From NCBI GenBank assembly GCA_004366205.1, contig SIRW01000118.1:1-38413 (forward strand): a stretch of 38,413 bases of DNA, given 5' to 3'. Made by a program: the position numbers and the translations under genes. Position 1 is the first letter of the stretch; the number at the start of each line of letters is the position of its first letter. Under the pieces are notes generated by a model that saw nothing but the letters and a program-made list of their open reading frames with translations, was not told where the DNA came from and did no database searches. The stretch comes from Actinomycetota bacterium (lineage in GTDB: Bacteria > Actinomycetota > Acidimicrobiia > Acidimicrobiales > CADCSY01). Below are positions 32,728-38,413 of this stretch, in pieces.

Positions 32728-33806
32728 CCGACCGCCGGCAGCCCGAGACCGTCCCGGCGCTCACCGGCGTGCTCACCGCCGCCGAGGTGGCGGCCACGGT
32801 CGACTCCATCGCCGAGGTGCAGCTGCCGTCGGGCCAGGTCCCGTGGTTCCCGGGTGGTCACGCCGACCCCTGGAACCACGTCGAGGCCGCCATGGCGCTC
32901 GACCTGGGCGGCCGCCGCGCCGAGGCCGACCGGGCCTACGAGTGGCTGGTGGCCACCCAGCGCCCCGACGGCGCGTGGCACCAGTACTACATCGGCGACG
33001 AGATCGAGGAGGCCAAGCTCGACGCCAACGTGTGCGCCTACGTGGCGACCGGCGTCTGGCACCGCTACCTCCTCACCCGGGACCGGGGGTTCCTCGAAGC
33101 CATGTGGCCGGTCGTGACCCGTGCGATCGACTTCGTGCTGGGCCTGCAGAAGCCCCGCGGCGAGATCATCTGGGCCCGCCACGCCGACGGCACCCCCTGG
33201 TCCTTCGCGCTCTTGACGGGCTCGTCGAGCATCTGCCACAGCCTGCGCTGCGCCATCGCCTGCGCCGAGGAGCTGGGGTGCGAACGGCCCGACTGGGAGC
33301 TGTCGGCGGCCCGGCTGGCCCACGTGGTCGCCCACGAGCCCGATGCCTTCGAGCCCAAGCACCGGTGGGCGATGGACTGGTACTACCCCGTGCTCGCGGG
33401 CGTGCTGCGGGGACGGGCGGCGCGCGAGCGCCTCGCCGAGCGGCGGCCCACGTTCGTGATGGAGGGCCGGGGCGTGCGCTGCGTCTCCGACCGGCCGTGG
33501 ATCACGGCGGCCGAGACGTGCGAGTGCGCCCTCGCCCACCTCGCCGCCGGCGACGCCGAGACCGCCCTCGACCTGTTCCGTTGGGCCCAGTCGCTGCGTC
33601 ACGAGAGCGGCGCCTACTGGACCGGCATCGTGTACCCCGAGCAGCTCCACTTCCCGGGCGGCGAGCGCTCGACCTACACCGCGGCGGCCGTGGTGCTGGC
33701 CGCCGACGCCCTGGCGGGGACCAGCCCGGCGTCGGGCCTGTTCACCGACCACACCCTGCTGCCCGAGCTCATCGACACCGGCGCGGTCGAGAGCCCCGGC
33801 TCCTAG
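32724..33806 (+). CDS. Alpha/alpha-toroid protein (prenyltransferase/squalene cyclase-like), unknown function
   Basis: A 360-aa protein made of helical-hairpin repeats like those of terpenoid-cyclase or GH15-type toroids. ATQRPDGAWHQYYIGD has a QW-type motif (Q-x3-G-x-W). VDSIAEVQLPSGQVPWFPGG, KLDANVCAYVATGVWHRY and SLRHESGAYWTGIVYPEQL repeat the helix-Gly-Trp pattern. I see no DxDD of squalene-hopene cyclases, and the zinc ligands of protein prenyltransferases were not evident, so cyclase activity is unsupported. Aromatic and acidic residues near YYIGDEIEEAKLDAN and PKHRWAMDWYYP could line a sugar pocket. It is translationally coupled to the methyltransferase and is the last gene of the operon. 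The function is unknown. Confidence 0.75.
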   Translation: MTDRRQPETVPALTGVLTAAEVAATVDSIAEVQLPSGQVPWFPGGHADPWNHVEAAMALDLGGRRAEADRAYEWLVATQRPDGAWHQYYIGDEIEEAKLDANVCAYVATGVWHRYLLTRDRGFLEAMWPVVTRAIDFVLGLQKPRGEIIWARHADGTPWSFALLTGSSSICHSLRCAIACAEELGCERPDWELSAARLAHVVAHEPDAFEPKHRWAMDWYYPVLAGVLRGRAARERLAERRPTFVMEGRGVRCVSDRPWITAAETCECALAHLAAGDAETALDLFRWAQSLRHESGAYWTGIVYPEQLHFPGGERSTYTAAAVVLAADALAGTSPASGLFTDHTLLPELIDTGAVESPGS

Positions 33807-33871
33807 CGCGTCCGGTCTCGGCGACCCTCGACGACACGCGGGGTGTTCGCCCCCGAAACAGCGGTCGAGCC

Positions 33872-34099
33872 GTGTCAGCAGAAGACATCCCCACGGCCGG
33901 GATCATCCTCGTCGTGTACCCGACCGTCGTGTTGGGCGCCGCCAGCCTGCTCTGGCACTGGATCACCAGCCGTACCGACTCGGCACCTTGGTGCTCGGCG
34001 TCGGTCTCCTCCGAGCCTGAAGGCGTCGGAGGAATGGCGTCAGCCGAGCAAGCCCAACCCACCTTGTCCTGCGCGATCCTCCCGATCGACCCCTTGTGA
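33872..34099 (+). pseudogene. 5' remnant of a small membrane-protein gene
   Basis: A GTG-started frame reads VSAEDIPTAGIILVVYPTVV, then LGAASLLWHWITSR, which is one convincing hydrophobic helix. It resembles from memory the N-terminus of an actinobacterial multi-pass membrane protein family (IPTAGI...PT...G...LL) whose members continue with several more helices. After about residue 37 (near 33980) the reading becomes random, with DSAPWCSASVSSEP and a stop at 34099. A truncation by insertion or deletion is the best explanation, and the DUF222/HNH gene begins 35 bp further on. The start lacks a good ribosome binding site. It could also be a real 75-aa single-pass protein. Confidence 0.45.
34007..34033 (+). 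terminator. Hairpin with TGAA loop upstream of the HNH gene
   Basis: TCCTCCGA plus GCC (34007-34017) pairs with GGC plus TCGGAGGA (34022-34033), with one bulged G and a TGAA loop. That gives 11 bp of stem. There is no T-run. It may be a terminator for the toroid operon or an end structure of an inserted element. Confidence 0.45.
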
Positions 34100-34133
34100 G
34101 AGTGATACACCCGTTCGGCATGCTACGTACCTG

Positions 34134-35726
34134 ATGTCGATGGTGGCTGCGATCCGAGCACTCCGAACCCAGGTGCGCACCTACGCCCAGGGCTTCGACC
34201 CCGCCCTCATCAGCGCCGCCGACGCCCTGACCATCGTGGACCACGCCGCTGCGATCGAAAAGAGCGCAGCCGCCGTCAAAGCCGCCGCCGCGGCGCGAGT
34301 CGCCGAGACCGAGCTGTGGCGCCGCGACGGCCACAAGAGCGCCGCCCACCAGCTCGCCCGCAAGTCCGGGATCGGCCTCGGCGCCGCCCGCGACGCCCTC
34401 GAGACCGGCAAGAAGCTGCGCCAGCTCCCCGAGCTCGCCGACGCCGCGAAGTCCGGCGAGCTGTCCCCCCAGCAGACCGCGGCGATCGCCGACGTCGCCG
34501 ACGGCGACCCCGACACGGAACGCCGGTTGATCCGCACAGCGAAGCGGTCCTCGCTCGGGGAGCTGCGCGACGAGTGCGCCCGCACCAAAGCCGCCCGCAC
34601 CGACCCCGACGAAGCCCGCCGGCGCATCCACGCCGGCCGCTACCTACGCCGGCGCACCACCCCCGACGGCGCCGGCGAGCTCTACTACCGCTCCACCCTC
34701 GACGAGCTCGCCCAGATCTGGGCCGTCGTCCAAGGCTTCACCGACCGCGCCTTTCGCCGAGCCCGGGCCGAAGGCCGCCACGAAGATCCCGACGCCTACG
34801 CCGCCGACGCCCTCCTCGACATGGCCCACACCGCCGCCACCGCCAACACCCACCAACGCCCCGCCGCCACCGCAGCGGGACCCGACCAGCAGCCCACCCC
34901 CCGGAGCGAACCGGCCCCCACCCGCACAGACGCAGCCAGCCAGCACGAAGCACCCGACCAGGAACGTCTCGCCGACGAGCCACCCGCCCCCATCGGTGCC
35001 GCCGCCGACGAGGACACAGCCTCAACCTGCGAGACAACCCCCGGCGAGGCCGGGCTGCGACCCCCACCCGCCGCCGACCCACCCGCACCGGCAAAGCCCT
35101 CCAAGGAACGGCTGCCGGTGCCGGCCACGCTCATCTTCCGGATCGACTGGGACACCTTCATCCGGGGCTGGCCCACCCACGGCGAGACCTGCGAGATCGC
35201 CGGCGTCGGCCCCGTCCCCGTCTCCGTGGTCGAAGCCATGCTCGCCAGCGGCAACCCCTTCCTCGCCGCTGTCGTCACCAAGGGCACCGACGTCGTCAAC
35301 GTCGCCCACCTCGGCCGGCGCCACACCGCCCACCAACGCACCGCCCTCGCCTGGCGCGACCCCATGTGCGTCGTCGAAGGCTGCGCCACCACCGTCCGTC
35401 TCGAACACGACCACCGCCACGACTGGGCCGACACCAAGGTCACCCTCGTCGCCTGGTCCGACATGCTCTGCGCCCACCATCACGACCTCAAGACCCACAA
35501 GCGCTGGGCGCTCGTCCCCGGCGTCGGCAAGCGGCCGATGGTCCCACCAGACCACCCCGACCACCCCGGCACCGACCCGCCCGGCGACCCACCCGCCCCA
35601 CCGCCCTCGCCCGCCGACGACGGCCGACCCACCGACCGACCGGCCCGCGCAGCACCGCCCTCGACCGTCGCTGGCCGGGCCCCACCGCCGAGCCTGTTCG
35701 ACACCGGCGACCCCACCGCCGCCTGA
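34134..35726 (+). CDS. DUF222/HNH endonuclease-domain protein (13E12 type)
   Basis: A 530-aa protein with an N-terminal helical DUF222 region (about 1-235: AADALTIVDHAAAIEKSAAA, KSGIGLGAARDALETGKKLR, LYYRSTLDELAQIWAVVQG), a low-complexity Pro/Ala/Thr/Glu linker (about 236-325), and a C-terminal HNH nuclease domain. In the HNH, Cys412 and Cys417 start the module, followed by HDHRHDW (425-431) and LCAHHHDLKTHKRW (445-458). It corresponds to the actinobacterial REP13E12-type repeated genes, whose role is unknown. GAA, CAA and AAA codons are clearly more frequent than in neighbouring genes, suggesting transfer. ATG 34134 is chosen; ATG 34140 is also possible. The 3' tail after the HNH is Pro-rich. 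Confidence 0.88.
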   Translation: MSMVAAIRALRTQVRTYAQGFDPALISAADALTIVDHAAAIEKSAAAVKAAAAARVAETELWRRDGHKSAAHQLARKSGIGLGAARDALETGKKLRQLPELADAAKSGELSPQQTAAIADVADGDPDTERRLIRTAKRSSLGELRDECARTKAARTDPDEARRRIHAGRYLRRRTTPDGAGELYYRSTLDELAQIWAVVQGFTDRAFRRARAEGRHEDPDAYAADALLDMAHTAATANTHQRPAATAAGPDQQPTPRSEPAPTRTDAASQHEAPDQERLADEPPAPIGAAADEDTASTCETTPGEAGLRPPPAADPPAPAKPSKERLPVPATLIFRIDWDTFIRGWPTHGETCEIAGVGPVPVSVVEAMLASGNPFLAAVVTKGTDVVNVAHLGRRHTAHQRTALAWRDPMCVVEGCATTVRLEHDHRHDWADTKVTLVAWSDMLCAHHHDLKTHKRWALVPGVGKRPMVPPDHPDHPGTDPPGDPPAPPPSPADDGRPTDRPARAAPPSTVAGRAPPPSLFDTGDPTAA

Positions 35727-35812
35727 CCGCCCACCGGGCCCCGACGCCAGGTGAGCCAAGGTCAGCTCGCCCCGTGACACGCATCTCCGTGCGGCACCGG
35801 TGGGCGGCACGA

Positions 35813-35876
35813 ACCCGCCGGGGCGGTTCGGTACGCAGCCGATGCGGCCTACCCGAACCGCTCGACTGCGGCGGGT
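35813..35876. repeat. Nested inverted repeats downstream of the HNH gene
   Basis: Inner arms GCGGTTCGGTA (35823-35833) and TACCCGAACCGC (35850-35861) pair with one extra base; outer arms ACCCGCC (35813-35819) and GGCGGGT (35870-35876) enclose them. This sits in the 175-bp gap between two convergent genes. It may be a bidirectional terminator or the downstream boundary of the HNH-bearing insert. Confidence 0.6.
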
Positions 35877-35901
35877 GAAGGGACCGCCCCGCCGGCCGCG
35901 A

Positions 35902-36729
35902 TCAGCAGCGGCGGCCGCCCTTGGGGGTGTTCGGGATCGACGGGTCGACGACCTCGATGTGCACGTGGGGCCATGACGGCTCGGCCGTGAGCTCGTCGAC
36001 CTGGGACTCGAACGGCAGGGGCGTCGGCCGCGGCGCCAGGACCGTCACGCCGGCCTCGACCCGCTCACCCGCCCGCACCATCACGCCGTCGATGTGGAGC
36101 ACCTTGACCTCCCACCCGGGCCGGGCGTCGGGCTCGATGACGGCGAAGTCGTCGCGGTAGTCGCAGTAGAGCACGTAGGTGCCGGCCCGCAGCACCCGGC
36201 CGGTGACCGGCGCACGGACCTCCACCTCGGGGTCGACGACGACATCGGCGGCGCTGCGCTCGCCGGTCCCCCGGTTGCGGGTCTCGAGCACGACGGGCGC
36301 CGCCGCGGTCGGTAGCACGTCGAGATGACGGGCCCCATCGTGGTTCGACTCATGGAACCCGATCAGCTCGACCCGGGCGGAAGGATGCAGCAGCACCACG
36401 CCCTCCACGGACGCGAACGGCGTCCACGCCTGCTCGTGCACCGTTCGGGGTGGGGTCGGCGGGGGTGGCGGAGGCGCCTGGGCGGCATCGAGCGCGGGCA
36501 CCTCGGTCGTGGCGGTCGACTCCGGCTCGACCTCCGGCGGATCCACCGACGTCGTCGTCGGGTCCGGGGCCGTCGTCGTCGGCGTCGTCCCCGCCGACCG
36601 GTCGAGCGCGGGCGCGCCGACCACCGTCTCGGTGTCCTGGCCCGCGGCCTGCCCGCACCCTGCCGCCACGGTGACGAGGAGCACGACGAGCAGGACCCCC
36701 GACAACGGCCTCCGCCGGTGACCGATCAC
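35902..36729 (-). CDS. Lipoprotein with M23 (LytM-like) peptidase-type domain
   Basis: A 275-aa secreted lipoprotein. The signal peptide (GHRRRPLSGVLLVVLLVTVA) ends in the lipobox AAGC with Cys25. A Thr/Pro-rich linker (about 28-85) follows, then a domain with GFHESNHDGARHLDV, APVTGRVLRAGTYVLYCDY, VKVLHIDGVMVRAGERVEAG and a C-terminal WPHVHIEVVDP. The order His...Asp then HxH, with the glycine-rich beta turns, is that of M23 zinc endopeptidases, which cut peptidoglycan cross-links. The spacing of the first His/Asp pair is unusual, so activity is uncertain. GTG 36729 lies 7 nt after a TACCCT box. It converges with the HNH gene. Confidence 0.75.
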   Translation of the reverse strand: MIGHRRRPLSGVLLVVLLVTVAAGCGQAAGQDTETVVGAPALDRSAGTTPTTTAPDPTTTSVDPPEVEPESTATTEVPALDAAQAPPPPPPTPPRTVHEQAWTPFASVEGVVLLHPSARVELIGFHESNHDGARHLDVLPTAAAPVVLETRNRGTGERSAADVVVDPEVEVRAPVTGRVLRAGTYVLYCDYRDDFAVIEPDARPGWEVKVLHIDGVMVRAGERVEAGVTVLAPRPTPLPFESQVDELTAEPSWPHVHIEVVDPSIPNTPKGGRRC

Positions 36730-36736
36730 CCGGACG

Positions 36737-36742
36737 AGGGTA
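36737..36742 (-). promoter_or_regulatory. -10 box TACCCT for M23-like lipoprotein gene
   Basis: TACCCT on the minus strand is 7 nt (CGTCCGG) before the GTG at 36729. This supports that start over the longer open frame upstream and implies a leaderless message. Confidence 0.55.
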
Positions 36743-36755
36743 CCCGGAGCCGCGG

Positions 36756-37586
36756 CTACCCGGCCGTCGCCGTCGTGAGGTCGGGACCGACCACCACCTC
36801 GCCCCCGAAGCGACTGGCGGCGAGCGCTCGCCACTCCTCCTCGGCACCGGGGGCGATGGGCGGCACGTAGTGGGTGAGCACCAGCGTGCGCACCCCGGCC
36901 CGCTCGGCCGTCTCGGCCGCCTGCTCGACGGTCGAGTGGTAGTCGCAGATGTCCTGGATCCGCCGGTTGGGCAGCTGCCGGACGAGGTCGGCGCGGATGA
37001 CCGTCTGCACGTAGAGGTCGGCCCCGGCGCACAGGTCGTCGAGCCCGGCGCAGGGCACCGTGTCCCCGGCGACCGCCGCCACGAGACCATCGCGCTCGAT
37101 GCGGTAGCCCACGGTCGGCGTCACCGGCCGGTGGTCCGTCTCGTGCACCGTCACCGAAGCGCCGGCCACGTCGAAGGCGTCGCCCGGGCCGACCTCCACG
37201 ACCTCGACCGCCGGCGGGTATCCAAGGTCGTCGTGGTGGGCGATCCGGTAGCGCTGGTCGAACGTGAGCATGGCCAGCACGGCCTCGACGACCTGCCGGG
37301 TCCCGGGCGGCCCCACGATCCGCAACGGCACGGGCTCGGCGGTCATGACCCAGTGCGTCGTGACGACGTCGTTGAGGTCGGTGATGTGGTCGCTGTGCAG
37401 GTGGGTCAGCAGCACGGCCGAGAGCCCGATGGGCACCACGCCCGCAGCGGCCAGCCGCATGACGACACCCCGGCCGCAGTCGACGAGCACGGTGGCCTCG
37501 CCCGCCCGCACCAGCGTCGCCGGACCGGCCCGGTCGGGGCTGGGCAGGGGGCTGCCGGTGCCCAGCAAGGTGACCGAGACGCTCAC
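36756..37586 (-). CDS. Metallo-beta-lactamase-fold hydrolase (RNase Z/arylsulfatase-like)
   Basis: A 276-aa MBL-fold enzyme binding two metals. It opens [22 protein letters not shown], as in the RNase Z/ElaC-related branch, and the metal motif is [11 protein letters not shown] (HxHxDH). Further ligands are in VHETDHRP (His), VAGDTVPC (bridging Asp) and LTHYVPP (last His). The central helical insert of true tRNase Z seems short, so a broader phosphodiesterase/lactonase role is more likely. Its GTG start overlaps the stop of the dehalogenase-like gene (GTGA), so the two form an operon. Substrate unknown. Confidence 0.9.
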   Translation of the reverse strand: MSVSVTLLGTGSPLPSPDRAGPATLVRAGEATVLVDCGRGVVMRLAAAGVVPIGLSAVLLTHLHSDHITDLNDVVTTHWVMTAEPVPLRIVGPPGTRQVVEAVLAMLTFDQRYRIAHHDDLGYPPAVEVVEVGPGDAFDVAGASVTVHETDHRPVTPTVGYRIERDGLVAAVAGDTVPCAGLDDLCAGADLYVQTVIRADLVRQLPNRRIQDICDYHSTVEQAAETAERAGVRTLVLTHYVPPIAPGAEEEWRALAASRFGGEVVVGPDLTTATAG

Positions 37587-38413
37587 GTGGCGGCGATGAA
37601 GTCGGCGATCACCCGGGCGAGCTCCTCGCCGCGGTCCTCCTGGATGAAGTGGCCGCCGCCCTCGATCGTCGTGTGGGGCTGGCCCTCGGCGCCCGCCACC
37701 CGCCGCAGGAACACCCGCTCGCCGCCCTTGGTGATCGGGTCGCTGTCGCCGAAGGCGCAGAGGAACGGCCGCTCGAAGCGCTCCAGCACCTCCCAGGCCC
37801 GCTCGTTGGCGGCGTGGGCGGGGTCGTCGACCGAGGTCGGCACCAGCGCCGGCATGGCCCGGGCGCCCGCCTTGTACGTGTCGTCGGGGAAGGGAGCGTC
37901 GTAGGCCGCGACGGCGTCGTCGTCGAGGCCCTGCGCGCAGCCGCCGGCCACGATGCGGCCGACCGGGAACGACTCGGCCTCGCGGGCGAACGTCTGCCAG
38001 GCGAGGAAGGCGTCGGTGGGCGGGCGGTCACCGGTGGGGAGCCCGGTGTTGGCCACCACGACGCGTGCGAAGCGGTCCGGGTCGGCGGCGACCAGCCGCA
38101 GGCCGATGAGGCCGCCCCAGTCCTGCCCGAAGAAGGTGGCGTCCCGCAGGTCCAGGCGGTCGAAGACGAGCTCGGCCGTCCAGTCGACGTGGCGCTGGTA
38201 GGTGTGGTCGGCGAGCGCCGCGGGCTTGTCCGAGCGGCCGAAGCCGACGAGGTCCGGAGCGACGCAGCGGTGACCGGCGGCGACCAGCACCGGGATCATC
38301 TTCCGGTACAGGTACGACCAGGTCGGCTCGCCGTGCAGCAGCAGCACGGGTGCGGCGTCGGGCGGGCCGTCGTCAACGTAGTGGACGCGGATCCCCTCCC
38401 CCACCTCGGCGTA
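37583..38413 (-). CDS. Haloalkane dehalogenase-like alpha/beta-hydrolase, 5' end outside window
   Basis: An alpha/beta-hydrolase closest to haloalkane dehalogenases (DhmA/DhaA group), which replace halide with hydroxyl through an Asp nucleophile. Motifs are [20 protein letters not shown] (oxyanion region), [11 protein letters not shown], nucleophile elbow [11 protein letters not shown] (Asp followed by the halide-binding Trp), GDSDPIT (acid region) and GGGHFIQED (catalytic His). The frame continues past a GTG at 38404 (reading YAEVGEG) to the window edge, and homologues have 30-45 more residues. The true start is therefore likely outside. It is coupled to the downstream MBL-fold gene. Epoxide hydrolase is less likely because of the QDW elbow. 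Confidence 0.88.
   Translation of the reverse strand, partial: YAEVGEGIRVHYVDDGPPDAAPVLLLHGEPTWSYLYRKMIPVLVAAGHRCVAPDLVGFGRSDKPAALADHTYQRHVDWTAELVFDRLDLRDATFFGQDWGGLIGLRLVAADPDRFARVVVANTGLPTGDRPPTDAFLAWQTFAREAESFPVGRIVAGGCAQGLDDDAVAAYDAPFPDDTYKAGARAMPALVPTSVDDPAHAANERAWEVLERFERPFLCAFGDSDPITKGGERVFLRRVAGAEGQPHTTIEGGGHFIQEDRGEELARVIADFIAAT

Noticed and set aside
34021-34099. C-terminal part of the frame starting at 33872 as real protein
   Set aside because: After the hydrophobic helix the residues look random and match no family I know. I treat the frame as a remnant instead.

Overview
The window is 38.4 kb of very GC-rich bacterial DNA. It has dense, often overlapping genes (GTGA stop/start junctions), many GTG starts and a strong third-position GC bias. 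A DtxR-type regulator with an IdeR-like iron box, a HelD-type RNA polymerase ATPase, a 1.5-kaa Lhr helicase, a fused Lnt/nitrilase protein and hemE-ferrochelatase-hemY clustering all point to Actinomycetota. An acidimicrobial-type lineage is my best guess, but the sequence read by eye does not prove it. No rRNA, tRNA, CRISPR array, phage or classical IS transposase was seen.

Layout. 1-4.3 kb (minus): treY (3' end outside the window) and glgX/treX, alpha-glucan/trehalose metabolism. 4.3-6.1 kb: two divergent base-excision-repair glycosylases (Nei/Fpg type and AlkA/HhH type) around a 222-bp non-coding element with imperfect inverted ends and two 61-bp direct repeats. 6.2-12.2 kb (minus): a GT4 trehalose synthase-like gene and lhr. 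12.3-17.8 kb: a glycine-rich membrane stress-type protein, a DtxR-family regulator, an iron-box-controlled Fe(III) ABC binding protein and permease, a convergent ATPase, and a small heavy-metal-binding protein. 17.8-20.8 kb: HelD/HelR-like ATPase (minus) and an endonuclease/exonuclease/phosphatase-fold enzyme (plus). 20.8-22.5 kb: VOC protein and YceI (minus), divergent from a MarR regulator. 22.5-29.3 kb (plus): patatin, phosphoribosyltransferase, hemE, cpfC/hemH, hemY/cgoX and an Lnt homologue. 29.3-33.8 kb: dtd (minus), then mutarotase, GT4 glycosyltransferase, methyltransferase and an alpha/alpha-toroid protein (plus). 33.8-35.9 kb: remnant of a membrane-protein gene next to a DUF222/HNH gene of foreign-looking codon use. 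35.9-38.4 kb (minus): M23-like lipoprotein, metallo-beta-lactamase-fold hydrolase, and a haloalkane dehalogenase-like gene cut by the window end.

Functional links. Iron import (13.7-17.5 kb), its regulator and the heme genes (24.2-27.6 kb) form an iron/heme theme. The treY-glgX pair and the treT-like gene form a trehalose theme.

Most notable observations. (1) About ten genes have a TANNNT -10 box 6-8 nt before an ATG/GTG, the geometry of leaderless transcripts. (2) A textbook -35/-10 promoter is overlapped by a 14/19 match to the IdeR iron box, beside a DtxR homologue that lacks the usual Cys ligand. (3) An Lnt homologue has Ser in place of the catalytic Cys. (4) A tightly coupled GT4/methyltransferase/toroid operon of unknown product has a perfect 16-bp palindrome at its head. 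(5) A triplicated 16-bp unit duplicates a promoter -10. (6) The repeat element between the two repair genes is unexplained.
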